A DNA stretch of 64,000 bases from Zopfochytrium polystomum (GCA_025765615.1 JAIVFJ010000134.1:118755-182754), one strand, 5' to 3'; counted from the first letter of the stretch, positions 9,542 to 22,046 are shown. Numbers and translations are program-made. Notes: generated by a model from the sequence alone, not told the origin.

Positions 9542-9935
9542 CCGTACTACTCGATTTGAAGTGCCACTTCGGAGCTTCGACATTGGCTGACCGCGTATCA
9601 AACTTAGTTGCTTCGCGCCCTTGGGCGTTCGTGACTACACCTGGTAGGGAAAGTGGACAGACTGCACGACAAAATAGGCCGATACCAATTCATACGATTG
9701 TGGTTATAAATTCAACAAGGATCTATTTTATGCTAACGGGCCAAGAAACAAAAATAAAAAGAAAGCGAGGGGGAGAGAGCGAGAACAGGCACTGCCGGAT
9801 GTGTGGGGACCATGCTCCCACCTCCTTTTCACTGTGCTGAGCGCCAATATGTACCCAATCACTAACTGCCACACATACACACACACGCCATTCGAGCAAA
9901 CGAATTAAGATGTGCCCGGCAGACCGAACGCGCAT
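9542..9935. other. Intergenic stretch, 3' flank of PHO85 gene
   Basis: Purine-rich and AT-richer sequence and a CA-rich run near 9870-9890. No gene is supported. Confidence 0.35.
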
Positions 9936-11144
9936 TTACTGTGCGTTTGAATACATCCCCGCCACCGTCCCGTACGGCGCAGCGCCGGCAAAGTAGGCGT
10001 GAGTCAGCGCGTCCTTGGCCGTGATCCTCCGCTGCGGCTGGTACTCGATCATGCGCATGAGGATGTCGAGGCCGACCGGCTCGATCATGGGAAGCTTGCT
10101 CTGGAGGGGCTGCGGCGGGTAGTACGGAAAGTTCTTTTTAAACTCTGGCAGCTCCGAGACGTGGGGCCAGGTGGCTTCGCTGGGCGTGCCGAGGAGCTTG
10201 AATATCCTGGTCAGCTGGTCTTCGTTGGTTTTCCCCGGGAACAGCGGCTTGCCCGAGCACATTTCGGCCATGATGCAGCCGGCGGACCAAATGTCGATGG
10301 ACGTCGAGTAGTTGCGGGAGCCGAGGAGCACGTCGGGCGCGCGGTACCACAGGGTTACGACCTCGTTCGAGAACGTGTTTACTGGGATTCCAAACGCGCG
10401 TGCGAGCCCAAAGTCCGCCAGCTTGAGCTCCATCCGCTGGTTGATGAGCTTGTGTGACGGCGTTCAGCGAAACGGACAAGAATCTTTTGGAATCACCCCC
10501 TGCCTGAACGAAAAACGAACAACAACTCCCACCAGGTTTTGCGGTTTCAGGTCGCGGTGCAGCACGCGGTTCTCGTGGCAAAAGGCGATGCCGTTGAGCA
10601 GCTGCTGCATAAAATGCTTGCAAAGCTGCGGGCTGAGGGCGCCACCGTTTCCCTGCGAGTCCATGTACTTTTTCAGGTCCTGGTCCATGTGTTCAAACAC
10701 CAGGGTGAGGGTCTTTTCGGTGTGGATGACGTCGTAGAGGCGCAGGATGTTGTTGTGGCGCAGCTCCTTCATGAGAGAGATCTCGCGAATTGCCGTGGAC
10801 GGGGCGCCTTCCTCCGGATCCAGGTTGATCTCCTTCAGCGCCACGATCTCGTTGGTGAGCTTGTTTTTCGCCTTGTAGACGGTGGCGTAGGTGCCCTCGC
10901 CGAGCTTTTCTAGGCGAAGATAGCGCTAGCGGGGGCGGAGATCGGGCCGATCGTTGATTGATTGGAGCGAGTGCGTTTTCGAAGAAGGAAGTGTGAAGAG
11001 CGAGGGGGGGTTAGGGGAAGGGCGATCTCTCTCGCGCGCGGCCTCATCGCCTCATCATCGCATCATCGCGCACCCTCCCTCGCTGTGGTGCAGTGTGCGT
11101 GGGTCAGTCGAGGTCAGTCAGTCACCCACCTCCGCCTGCTGCAT
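9936..11144 (-). CDS. pho85: PHO85-type cyclin-dependent kinase (CDK5 family), three exons, 306 aa
   Basis: Exons on the minus strand: 11144-11130 (MQQAE), 10925-10533 and 10448-9936, giving exactly 306 codons plus stop. Introns of 204 and 84 nt have GT..AG ends; without the first, an in-frame TAG lies directly before [11 protein letters not shown]. Visible kinase features are [10 protein letters not shown] (residues 14-23), catalytic Lys36 in VALKEI, PSTAIRE (47-53), HRDLKPQN (128-135), DFG (148-150) and the activation-loop/APE region [15 protein letters not shown]. The motif [10 protein letters not shown], the segment [17 protein letters not shown] and the length match Pho85/CDK5 rather than Cdc2/CDK1. 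The family works with cyclins in phosphate, nutrient and polarity signalling. A GACA microsatellite lies about 95 bp upstream of the start. This is the best-supported identity in the window. Confidence 0.93.
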
Positions 11145-11237
11145 TGCTCTGTCTTGTTGTTGAGTTTTTGCTGTGGTGAAGATCTGTTTGTTGGTTTTGT
11201 TTTGATGTGGGGGGGAATGAAGGAACGAGTGGGCCGA

Positions 11238-11278
<41 letters not shown>

Positions 11279-11279
11279 C
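11238..11279. repeat. GACA/TGTC microsatellite upstream of pho85
   Basis: About ten perfect tetramers of GACA, directly preceded by GCCGAA. It lies in the presumed promoter or 5' UTR of the minus-strand kinase gene. The same tract with the same border recurs at 32208-32228 upstream of another minus-strand gene. Confidence 0.9.
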
Positions 11280-11321
11280 AGGGTGGCGGCGGCAAAACGC
11301 TTATTAATATTTCCACTCGGT

Positions 11322-12700
11322 CTAGGGAGCGGAGATTAACGCGTTCAACGCCGCTCGCAACTGTGTTTGGCTCGACCTCCCTCCGGCGCGCTGCAAAGGT
11401 TGGATGGTGGGGTGTGCCCAACGGTGGGAGTCAATCGCTACAGCAAAGTCCATTCGGTTGAGGTTGGGGTGCTGCGATTCGATGACTGCTCGTGCGATAG
11501 TCGTGAAGCTGGCCCTGGTGAGAGATATTCCGCACAGTCGAAGACACCGCAATCGCTCGTCCATAACGCCATTTTTGGCGATTCCGAGGGTTCTAGTGGG
11601 CTTTGATGATTTGAGATCGCAGCCAATAAAGTGCTGATAGCAGCTGTACAGGAACTCGTTGCGTCAAGCTCAAGGTGGACAAGCGGCCTGTTTGAGATAA
11701 GAGCACTTGCTTGTGAAGTCACACCGGCATCTCCGAGCGGATTCTGGCAGAGGCGCAGAGTCGCTAAAGCAGTATTTGAAGCCAGACCCTTCGCAAGAGC
11801 ATCTGCGCCTTCGCTGTGAATGCCATTCTTCATCATGCTGAGCACACACAGAAAGTTGGATCTTGAAGAGAGGATTTCCCGCAAACAATCGAATTCGCCA
11901 CCATCAGCTACAGTGCTGAAGTCGAGACTGAGTTTCCGCAAATGTTTCGCACTTTTGCAAGTGCCATTAGCGGCTTTCAATCAAAAAAAGTCCGCGCAGG
12001 GTAAGGGCTTTGAGAGTTCTGTTCTTCCACAACGCTCGAGTCCATTCCACTTCACTGCCTTGACGAAAATATACAACGTAAACCGCAATTTCAAACAAAG
12101 TCTTATTTGTCGGAAGAAAGCGTGCAAGGGACGGTTCAGCGAGCCAACAAGTCTCCATCCTCAGGCGGCGCACATGAACTAAACACTCCGAACTAATGAG
12201 ATTTAATGCCAATCCACGGCGGCTCTTGGCATCGCGATCGCAGTGCCTGAATTCCAGCGAGCGAAGAGTCGAGTTCCGCTTTAAAGCGTCGGCAATTATG
12301 GCCCAGCCGTCATCCCCAAATTTAGCCCATTCCAAGCAAAAACTCCTCGCACAACTGCGAGACTCTCTGCAATATTTTCTGGAGTGACGGACTCCCATTT
12401 GAAGCAGTCAATGAGGAGGTGTGTGAACGTATCTTTTGCGGAAGTAGGGATCGACGCGTTTTGCCGAGTTTGGGGTCGCTCAATCAGACGTCTGCTAGGC
12501 AAGATCAAAGCCTTAGTGCAGTCCAACTCTTTGTCCAGGTCCCTACCACAGTTAGAGTTCCCTTGATATTCTGAACCGCTGCTGTCGTAATTTTCATCGG
12601 ATAGATCGCCTGAGACTTGCGCAAATGACGGTTTCAGTGCAAGCGGAATATCGGAGAGGCAAGACAAAACGACCAACGTAAGCGCTAGTGGAACTATCAC
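11322..12700 (-). pseudogene. Leucine-rich-repeat (RNI-like) protein gene broken by at least three frameshifts
   Basis: Coding quality runs through this region but hops between frames. The 5' part (from 12700, MIVPLALTLVVLSCLSDIPL, a signal-peptide-like start) passes to a second frame near the T-run at about 12335 (FAWNG becomes EWAKFGDDGWAIIADALKRN). It changes again near 11975 (LRGLF then KHLRKLSLDF), and again near 11660 (LVHLELD then NEFLYSCYQHF), ending at 11322. The units (GADALAKGLASNTALATLRL, DERLRCLRLCGISLTRASF) are ribonuclease-inhibitor-type LRRs. At least one junction has no way to keep an open frame by shifting a single T, because a TGA intervenes. Decay is therefore likelier than one sequencing error. 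Boundaries are approximate. Confidence 0.6.
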
Positions 12701-12926
12701 GATAGCCCATGATGAATAGATCTCCGCAAGGAAATTTTGGAGTACCTTTGATAATCAGTCATCGTGGCTGATGGTCAGACGGTGTGGAGGTGAAGGAGGC
12801 CCTCTGTGCACTGCTGAGACTGAAAATTTTCTGCTTAGAAAAGTTCCGGACGCCTTTTCTTCTGGGTAAATGTTCTTCCTGACGCCTTGACTCACGCTGG
12901 TGAGCGGCTCAAAATCCATCACCAAA
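12701..12926. other. 5' flank of the LRR pseudogene
   Basis: Short mixed-composition segment between the LRR pseudogene and the LINE target duplication. A minus-strand ORF at 12755-12940 reads partly plausibly but is not called. Confidence 0.3.
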
Positions 12927-12943
12927 ATAATTATGGGCAATCA
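12927..12943. repeat. LINE target-site duplication, left copy
   Basis: The 17-bp sequence ATAATTATGGGCAATCA occurs here and again at 23704-23720, exactly flanking the minus-strand LINE. The poly-T (3' tail of the element) starts directly after this copy. Confidence 0.85.
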
Positions 12944-13204
12944 TTTGTTTTTTTTTATTTATTATTTCACGCAGCCGGAGGCTGTGTGCCAGGAAGAGTG
13001 AGATGCCACGCAGGTATGGCAGGAAGCCAAGAACCTTGACAGAACCAAGCGCGTTACCGCACACAGGCCACCCTAGCTGCTAACACTACAGGGAAACAAA
13101 GTAAACAACCACAAGAAATCTACAACCACAACGAAAGGGGGAGAAAATTTAAAGCCTAGGCCTTGCGGAAAGTGTCATTCTGACAGCGGAGTAAGTGGGT
13201 GGAA

Positions 13205-13209
13205 GGAAT
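13205..13209. repeat. 5-bp target duplication of copia element, left copy (GGAAT)
   Basis: GGAAT precedes the 5' LTR and the same GGAAT follows the 3' LTR at 20598-20602. This fixes the element ends and shows that it inserted into the LINE. Confidence 0.85.
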
Positions 13210-13434
13210 TGTTAGTTTTGGGTCTTTTGGTGTAAGCAGTGTGCAGGAGCTTTGACCTGATACTGCTCTGCAAGGATGACTTGCAGCATTTTGCAAGTGA
13301 TGGTCCTTGTAACAGTTTTGTATAAAGACAAACACAAGACTGACACCAAGATCAACCTCCCACCACCACCACCTTCAGTAGTGTACACCACAGCAGCCCA
13401 ACCCATCAATCAGCCATCATAGCAAATTCTTTCA
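13210..13434 (+). repeat. Family 1 5' LTR, 225 bp
   Basis: Begins TGTTAGTTTTGGG and ends CAAATTCTTTCA. It differs from the 3' LTR (229 bp) mainly by a 4-nt deletion in the GACAGAAGCCAAG stretch. Confidence 0.9.
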
Positions 13435-16400
13435 TACAAAACTGTTACCCATCCCAATCACTTCCCCCTTGGTTTCAACAAAATCCAATCAGTAGAAGGG
13501 GTTGTACGCTTTTCAGATCTGCCAACTTTGCGGACCAATCACGAGCGCTACAGACATCAGACAGCAATTCCATTACTGCCATTGGAAAGCTCTTGATCTC
13601 CTCTTTCCAACGAACGCTCCTGATCTCAGATCAGACGCTCCTACGTCGTATCCACCGCCTCCAAAGTCGTCGCCCACTTTCCCAACTTCAACCTCAATTT
13701 GCTCGCCTTCCAGACCTCCCCCAGCCAATCCCAAGCTATCTTTGGAAAGGCCTGCTTCTGGACTACACGACTGTCACCAGCGGCATCCCAAAATCACTCT
13801 CCTTTGTGATAAGCGCCCACTTTTTCCATTCAGGGTCACCAGATTACCTCCAACCCTCACCATTAATTTTTGATTTTTTGTCCCCAATTGGAGACAACGA
13901 CCCCCCCCCCCCTACCTGACACACACCAAGCTAACAAACCAACTTTTCATCTGCTGCAACACCACCTTCACAACACACCCAAAATCCAACGAAATCCCTT
14001 CAAACTTGGCACACATAATCGTCCTGAGAAAACAACATGACTACTGACTCAACCAATCACATCAACGCAGAGCAGAACAATGCAGTTGATCCACTAGACC
14101 TCTGCGACACTGGAACCTGTCTCATCAGAGATGGACCATTCCAAGGACAGAGATTCCAACTGGTGCCTCCGTCTTGTGGACCAGAGAAAGTAACTTGGTT
14201 TCCTGGTGCACAGAACCAGAATGCACATTGCTGTCTAATCATTCCTCGCCACATCTATCGAGCCCTCACCCAAATCACACCTGGTCGAACTTGCAAAGGA
14301 GATCATTGACGACTTTGAACCCAGCTCCTCAGATAACAAGTTTAGCCAAACTGATCTCACTCTTCAAAACCTGTTTGACAAAACAACTATGATAAGCAAC
14401 ACATCGAGCTGGCTGATCAAGCAACAATCACTCGGCTACTGCTGCACCAGAAATCACCACACCAACTATTACTGTCCTGGTTATCTGCCTCTTCATATTG
14501 ATTGAACAACAAACAGCAGAGGTCCTCAAAAACCAACCAGCTCCATCAACTAATAATCAATCTGCTAAGTGTTTTGCTCTTCGCTTTTGATATGCATCAA
14601 AGTAACTGCCTTTATCCTCTCAACATTCAGCCACGCAGTCTCCTGTCAGTAATGATTCATCATTCCATGAACATCAACACAGGCATTTTAGTTTTTGGAG
14701 ACCTGCACCTCTAACAACTGTCCCTGTGCCCTTTTAATAATACTTACTCATTTTCAACAGAGCATAACAAATTAGGAATTAATGATATGGTGCTTTCCTC
14801 GTCTATCAACCCATGGAGTCGGCAGTTCAATTTCTGGATTCCCTGATACAATTATCATTGACATGGCCACCTTTTGAGATCAGAGTGTTTTCAACCACAC
14901 TGAAACTCTCACCATCAAACATATTAGTGATTGGGATGACCAATAGTTATGCAAGTGCCAACTCTCACAACCATGGCAACCTTGTGCAATTTCCTCATAA
15001 CTTTGGACTCTGTTACATCAAGCTAAGCCTCTCTTTATCTTTTCAATACTTCAGCCAAAGACAATTTGCAGTCCGTTCATTGATAGAACAAGGACTGGTT
15101 GAGTAGTTTAACAATCCTCTAACCATTTTGTAAACAGTCTATTCTGAGTGGTTGCTAGGCAAGCGTGACCGGCACAGGGTAAAAACCTCTCATATATTAT
15201 CTGCTTGAGCAGAGGAGGAGGAAAACTGTTGACACTGGGTTTCCGTTCCACTTAATACTTGGAGTATTTGTCATCAGCACAAGCCAGCGCCCAGTACAAC
15301 ATCAAACATCATCTTCCACTTAGGGGGGAGGATTCTAGGGATAAGTGAAAGATGATCACCAGCACTGTATTGCCAATTAGATGGAGGATGCTTGGAATAA
15401 GTGAACGATGATCATCAGCACAGAGTTGCAAAGTGGTCTCAGCAAGGATTGGCACCAACTTGGCATGGTCTTCTTGGTGCCAAGCTGCTGCCTTGGAAAA
15501 CACTCTATCTATTTTAGCCAAATGAATCTGGACTCAGGATTCGAACTATGGAATACACTATTATTGCTGGGCTTACTTGACCCTGGCTAGGGACCTCAAC
15601 TCACTCATATTGACTGCTTCAGCTTTTATACAGACATACTAACACACTACACCAGGTCTCACATCACAGGAAATTCCACGGTCATACCTGAATCCTCACC
15701 TTGATTGCATCACCCTGATGAATTATCCTAACCAACTTCTGTGACAAAACACAATGTTCCTTGAAATAACTTTTGCCTCATTCCAAGGAGTATCAACGTT
15801 TATCTTTATTGGACACTCAACACTAACACTTTTTCAGAGCAAACTATAAACAAGCTCAACCTTGCAAGATTACTGAAGTTCCATTCTCATCTAAGATTGT
15901 GAGACTATACTCAATCCTTTGACTCTGGGATCTGGGCCCTAGAGTGAGGGAAAGCAAATAATAGGCTAAAACTAACTTTATTGGGCTGTTGTCTAGGGGG
16001 TGTTTCAACCCTACTACTTGCCTCGTCCATGAAGTATCCCTACTGATCTGTCTAACAGGGGTCTCAAACACAAAGAATGAACATTCAGAGGGACAATCCT
16101 CTGAAGGATTGGTGCCAGGGCACCGATTACTCGCGTGGCCGCGGGCCGATGCGAGGGGAAACGGAAGGGCACTCCCGAGGGCGCAACACAACCGCAGAAT
16201 AAAGAGGGAGAAGAGGGAAACGGGGGTTTTTATCTCAGGAACCTAATCTCAAATACAACAGGAGCGGTTAATAGCGATGGGACGGACAGGGCGCGACCTA
16301 GTGCCCCTCGTCGCAGACAGTGCTGCGGGAGCCCTCGTCGTCGCCAGCGACGGGGGGGAGAGGGAGAAGGGAGTCGACTATGTAGGGGTCAGAAGGTCTC

Positions 16401-18883
16401 CAGCAGGGAACTCGCACGCGGAAACACCTGCGATCGTACACGCACCCCGCCAGGCTGCATCAGCACAATCACTCAACCAACAGGCTTTATCGCATCGCAC
16501 TCGTACTCACACATCTCATCCTCACAGCAATAGGACCGAGGCAGGCGCTTGTAGATCGAACTCTCAGTTGTTGGGGGCTGCACCGGGCGCAGCCACCAAC
16601 ACCCTCGCGGGGACGGGAAGGTTGGGGACGACAACGCCGTCGTCGCCACCACCACCACCACCGTCGTCGCAGCAGGCAAGCGCCAGGGATCCTCACTCCA
16701 ACACAGAGCCGGCAATGTCACACAGTCGCTGGTGGGGCCAGCTGCATTCCCCACCCCCACGAAGGGACCATGTACACACCCAGGTGTGTACCATCTCTCA
16801 CTACCCTCACCTTTGCAAGCCAGATGGATTTGAAGGGACTCTGTATTGGTGCCAATGGACAGAAATCAGATTGAAGAAAAAAGGAAAAAGAGAAATGGCC
16901 CTAAAACAGAGAGAGAGAAAATTGACAAGTCAACCCCCCTGACTTGGAGCATCCACCACAAGTGCTCTAAGTCCCCCCCAACCCTATGTGTGTATGTACA
17001 ATTGCCAAAAATAAATAATAATTAGGCGGGCTTGGGGTACGGCCTGTCAGGCACCCCATCCCTAGGCAGTCAGGCAGTCTCTGTTAGTCACCAAAAAAGA
17101 AAATATGTGGAGAAAACCCTCGTGCAACGGAAACTGTTAAGACGAAAGTAGTAAAAGCAGACCCAATAATAAAGACGGGTTAGCCGCAAATACACTTTGA
17201 TAACGCCTTGGAAACTAAAGAACTGGGAGCAATAATAGGGGTCCCAATCCTTGCGGTTTGATGACAGGTATGCTTGTTTTTGCGAATAAAATCCTAGACT
17301 TTATCACTGAGACCTCGGTGTAGTCTCACAAGATTCTTCCTTTGCTGAACCAAATCTAACTGACTCTAGATTTCAAACTGCTCTTAATAGAGTCACTCCA
17401 GAACAGCTATGTTCTTTGAATGCCTCATGCATTCATGCAGCATAACCAGGATCTGGAAGCTTCAGAGATTGCCCTCAACTTTTGTAATCTGACCAGAAAC
17501 TTTGTGGTTTGGCTTGGATGTTAGACTTGACAAAAACATTCTGCTGATTCTTTAATGAGGCAGAGTAGAAGATATCAGGCTAAGTCTTTGTTCCCTTTGC
17601 TTGCACTAACACTCTTCTACCAGCATAAATTCCACAACATCAGTTGGAGACTAAAGGCAAATCATCATCAAGCAATCAAACTCTGTGGAAACATCTGGAT
17701 ATACTAGCTCTCACAAATGCTTTCTACCACTAACTTTGTCTCTATCTTTATTTTCCACTCTTGACCAACAAAAACAAAAATCAACCACCTCACACACAGT
17801 TACAATTACCATATCATCAAACTATTCAAACCTCAGCAATCTCAGCAAATTTCAGGAAACCTTCAACTATTCATTCCTGCAGATCAGCTTCAGAAACAAC
17901 ACCAACATCACCACTTTGCTCCATTCAGTCACCAGTCACCTTGAACCATCTTTGAACTTGAATTTTGCCAGTTGAACAAGTTGAATTGGAATTGCTTTCA
18001 GTTTTCTGCTGTCTCAACAAAGTCAGACAAAGCATCAACCATTCCCCACAGCAGAGTCACTCCAGAAAACAACAACTTCCTCCATTCAGTCAGCATTCAA
18101 CTTCAGCAATCAGAATTGGAAGAAGTTAAACTGGAATTGGTAAAAAGTATCAACCACATGGTAATCCACAGCGAAAGTGAATCGGATAACAGTGTACAGC
18201 TCTGGTGTTGGAGGTGACGGCTCGATGGGTTGGATTCTGTGCTACTGCATTTAACATCACCTCCAGTGGGCCTTACTGGGAGCACTATAGGCATGACCGT
18301 GGAAGGCCAGACCGATGTGGCAGACCGGCAATGTGAAATCAACTGAAGGCCCACGAACACCGAAGTCCCAGCTTGTAGGCTAGTGTGGCCTGGACCTGTG
18401 TCAGAGGAGGTGGAGTCCTGAGCAGGGAGCCCATTCCGCAAGGAGTACCAACCAGGAGACAGTTATTCTCCTGATGTGCCCAGGTGAGATGCAGGGGAAA
18501 GCATTGAGGGCAAGCTGTGTATGGGAGAGTGGTCGCCTCTCCTCATAGGGTACTGGGGGGAGCCCAGACAAGCATCGTGCAGAAGGCTTACCTGTGCAGA
18601 GTTTTCTCTCGTGCTTTCTTTTATGTGCAGGGTATCTTAGAAAATCTGAACTAATTTTCCCTAAAGTTTCTTAAAGTTAAAACCATCACAAGAATCCACC
18701 ACAAACTTCTTACCTTCAGGCGAAATTCCATCAGAACCACATCAGCTGTTGCCACCATCTGACAACGCTGCAAAGGGTACACATTCAGGCCAACTGTGTT
18801 TGACAAGCACACCTTGCCCAGACCCTTGTATATGAGCAGACAGCCTTTGAAGTTATTGAACAGCCCACCAATGTCAACATTAT
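13435..18883 (+). other. Family 1 internal region without recognisable coding
   Basis: This should contain leader, gag, protease and integrase, but all frames are interrupted every few dozen codons and no zinc knuckle or integrase signature was recognised. Two imperfect 40-bp direct repeats lie at about 15322-15420, next to a second polypurine run (CTTAGGGGGGAG at 15319-15330) like that before the 3' LTR. The block at 16100-16950 is GC-rich, with the longest open frame (16277-16942), but its composition does not look coding. Confidence 0.5.
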
Positions 18884-20058
18884 CTGGAACAAATGGGTCT
18901 ACAAAGTCAAACTTTGTGAAGACAGCAGCATTGAGTGCTTCTATGCACGGCTCATGGCTAAGGGCCCCACTTAGTGTCACTGCATTGATATTTAGAATAC
19001 TCACTCACCTTTTCTCCAAATCAATAGTCTTTTACTCACTGAAATGGCTGCCTGAATCAACTGGGACACTGACACAGTTGATATCAGCAACACATACCTC
19101 AACAGCATATTTTATGTGCCAATCTGCATGGAACAGTTCATTACCACAACACTGAGTGCACAAGACAAACAGCCACCCAAATCAAACAGTTGTCAGGAAA
19201 GTACAATCTTCTGGAAGACCACTGCATCCTGCTTTGTCAATTGACTGGCGCATCATCCACACTGCAAGCTAAGTTTACAATATTTGTTTTTGGTGATTCT
19301 GGCAAAACTTCCTCTGCCATTGCCTTGCCTAATCTTGTTACAAACTCTGCAAAATGGGAGCAATCAAAAACCATCCTTTTTATGCAGCTGGAACATCACC
19401 ATAACAGAATCTTCTTACACTAGAAAGCCTATATCAAGGAGTTACTTCAGTGCCACGCCAACATTATCAACAACCGCACTGCAGTAACTGCCCTTCCCAG
19501 TAGTCTCAATCTTCAGCCACGTAGGATGGACAAAGCAACTGGAAATCAGAGACTGTACCAGGCAATCCATGACGGCATCAACTACCTTGCAACACACACA
19601 CCTTGCCCCATCAGTATCATATCTTGGTGCCTTCAGCAAGGATCCCAACATAGCCAGTTACTCCAACACTGCCCAAGGTGTCCACTCAGATGGGAAATCA
19701 CAGCTTGGCTTCTATATTCTATTTGCAGGAACAGCTATTAGTGGGACATCTGTTTGGAGCAGCACTGTCATGCTGTCACTGCAGGAAGCTGAATATGTTG
19801 TCTGAACTGGGACAAGAACTTAAGGCACTATCCCAAATCTATTCAACACTTCAACTTCTGTCTCCAACTCCTCTTGTCATCTAAACTGACAACAGTGGTG
19901 TGATCAACCTCAGCTCAAATTATCTTTACACCAATAGGTCAAAGCATATCATTGTAAAGTATCATTACATTCGAGAACTTGTGGAACAAAAGGTTGTACG
20001 GCTTGAATGGATTGCTGTAGGAGAACAGCCTGCAGACTATATGACGAAATCTCTCTGA
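18884..20058 (+). pseudogene. Remnants of copia reverse transcriptase / RNase H
   Basis: At 18884-18965 a frame reads WNKWVYKVKLCEDSSIECF then YARLMAKG, matching the start of the copia RT domain (W-V-F-K-x-K .. ARLVAKG). From about 19690 frames read QLGFYILFAGTAISGTSVWS and SLQEAEYVV, the copia RNase H signature with S-x-x-E-A-E-Y. The C-terminal part ends with VEQKVVRLEWIAVGEQPADY then MTKSL and a stop at 20056-20058. Several stops and frame changes separate these blocks, so the gene is dead. Confidence 0.7.
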
Positions 20059-20358
20059 GCTATTCTCAGTGAATACCATCTGAGTTGCATTGGTTTTCTT
20101 ACCTCCGACTCATTTTTTCTGATCTGTGAAGCTGTTTTCTTCTTTGTTCTTTTTAATTACTTTGACTCATTTTCTTTTACCTCTGAAGTTCAATATGTGC
20201 CCCCATCCATTTTTGTTAGTGTGGTCTGTCCTTTCTGTTCTGCCATCCGATGGCCAGTCATACCTGTTTGTGATTCTTCTTTTTCTGGTGTACAGTTTCC
20301 TTAAGTTGACTATGGCTTAAGGTTTCCTCCGTGCCGGCCTTTGCTCCTGCCCACAGCT

Positions 20359-20368
20359 TAGGGGGGAG
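20359..20368 (+). other. Polypurine tract of family 1 element
   Basis: The purine run AGGGGGGAG abuts the TG of the 3' LTR. This is the expected site for plus-strand priming during reverse transcription. Confidence 0.75.
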
Positions 20369-20597
20369 TGTTAGTTTTGGGTCTTTTGGTGTAAGCAGTG
20401 TGCAGGAGCTTTGACCTGATACTGCTCTGCAAGGATGACTTGCAGCATTTTGCAAGTGATGGTCCTTGTAACAGTTTTGTATAAAGACAAACACAAGACT
20501 GACAGAAGCCAAGATCAACCTCCCACCACCACCACCTTCAGTAGTGTACACCACAGCAGCCCAACCCATCAATCAGCCACCATAGCAAATTCTTTCA
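20369..20597 (+). repeat. Family 1 3' LTR, 229 bp
   Basis: Same sequence family as 13210-13434 and the solo LTR at 51537-51765. It is followed by the GGAAT duplication at 20598-20602. Confidence 0.9.
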
Positions 20598-20602
20598 GGA
20601 AT

Positions 20603-22046
20603 CAGGAAGGAAAGGGCAGAGCCGTGGAAAAGGGGCGGAGGAGGGGAGGTGGAAGGCAATTAGTGCACTTCTGGCGGTACAGGATGTGGGGGACGCATAA
20701 TTGTCTGTGGAGTAGGATTGGAAACAGTGACTGTGCGCCGAATCCAGAGCGTTCCAAGAGCTGGGCGAACAAGGCCAAGGTAGTGTTGGCGCCAGGACCG
20801 AATACCGCCTCGCAAGAGGAGCCAATCGGGAGGACAGGTGTTGGAGTGGTGGCGACTGCATGTACTATTGAGGAGCACGAGGTGGCCGTTGCTGATGTAC
20901 AGGGGGTATTTGAGGCTGCGGGGAGGCAGTAATGCTGGGTGATAACCTTGGAGTGGGGGATTGCGAGGGAGAGGAGGTGACCTGCGAGGCTGCAGGAGCT
21001 GGGCTTGCAACTGGGGACGGTGCGTGGGACGTACCGGGGAGGAGCCAGAACAAGGGAGGCAGCGTCCGGCAGTGCTGACGAGGAGCTCATGGAGGGAGGA
21101 AGAGATAGCATCAAGAGATTGAGTGTATTGGAACGCGCGACCAATGGGTGGATAATCAAAGGGCAGGGAAGGTTGGGTGAGGAACGTTCGTTCTGCTGGG
21201 GTGAGGGTGGAGTCAAGGGCGTCGAGGTTTTCCTGTAGGTTTGGGAGAGCTGTGTCCACTGTTTGAGCGAATGCACGTTTTTGATCCTCTGAAGCCTGTG
21301 CAGGCTGGATAGTACGTCAACGGGTGGGGGTGAAGGGGAATGTTGTGTATGGGCAGAGGGCAAGTGTGATAAAGCAAGGAAGGTGGTCGGAGATGTCTGG
21401 GAGGTGGGGGTACTCGTCAGGGGAAGCGATGCTGGAGGAAGCGTGGTGGTGGAGGAAGGTGTCGCAGACCCAAATGCTGTCAAGGCGTGAACAATATGTT
21501 GAGTTGGTGGAGGAGTGAGAGAAGGCGGAGAGGTTGGGGTGGGTAGTGCGAAAGGTATCCGATAGGCCACTGGCTGACAGGATAGGAATGAACCTGCGGC
21601 AAGAGGGTGGGATGGGTTCAGCAGTATTATGATCGAGGGGTGAGATAAGAGCATTCCAGTCACCGAACCAGTAAGCTGGGTGATGTTGGGCGGAGTCGTG
21701 GTTGAGGAGGTTGGTACACCACTCTTGGAGAGGTGTGGTTTCTGGGGACAGCTGAGAAGCAGGCCAGTAGATAGAACGGAAGAAGAGACGGCGATTGTGG
21801 AAGGAGAGGGTAATGGCAAGTCCTCTGGTGTTGTGTTGGCTGATGTTGGTGACGTGGCGGTAAAAGGAAGACGCCAAAATGAAGCTGACCCCAGCATGTT
21901 TCGATGTTGAAGCGTCAGTGAAAATACCCATGTAGTTATTTGAGGAGTGTTGGCAGATCGCGTGTGTGGCGTTAACAGCAGAACAGCCAGTCTCTTGAAG
22001 TGCGAGGATGATTGTGCCAGTTGATGTCATCCATTCCAGTATTGAA
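20603..22046 (-). pseudogene. LINE copy 1 ORF2 remnant: APE-type endonuclease and following linker
   Basis: From about 22046 the minus strand reads an endonuclease domain (TGTIILALQETGCSAVNATH, YWFGDWNALISPLDHN, SDHLP near its end). LQET holds the metal-binding Glu and SDHLP the catalytic His typical of APE-type LINE nucleases. After a frame change near 21300 it continues as DALDSTLTPAERTFLTQPS, matching copy 2 at 44.24 kb. Coding similarity is then lost without an RT YxDD motif. Other frames over this DNA (for example 20602-21897) are Ser/Pro-rich shadows. Confidence 0.65.

Larger units (their letters stand above)
13210..20597 (+). mobile_element. Copia-like LTR retrotransposon (family 1), full length but decayed
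   Basis: The element has TG..CA-bounded LTRs at 13210-13434 and 20369-20597, a 5-bp duplication (GGAAT) and a polypurine tract just before the 3' LTR. Its internal part is about 6.9 kb, longer than usual for copia, so it may hold further insertions; a GC-rich block at 16.1-16.9 kb stands out. No ORF above about 220 codons survives. Recognisable pol remnants lie at 18.9-20.06 kb. No primer-binding site matching a common tRNA end was recognised after 13434. Confidence 0.85.

Noticed and set aside
15525..15550. GTTCGAATCC-like B box (minus strand) suggesting a tRNA
   Set aside because: Neither the T stem nor an acceptor stem pairs; no D or anticodon arm found.
16277..16942. Open frame of 221 codons in a GC-rich block inside the copia element
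   Set aside because: Composition is low-complexity and not like the coding genes here; no motif seen. Left as an unexplained block.
20602..21897. Minus-strand ORF of 431 codons in LINE copy 1
   Set aside because: Ser/Pro/Thr-rich alternative frame; the endonuclease and linker homologous to copy 2 are in other frames.
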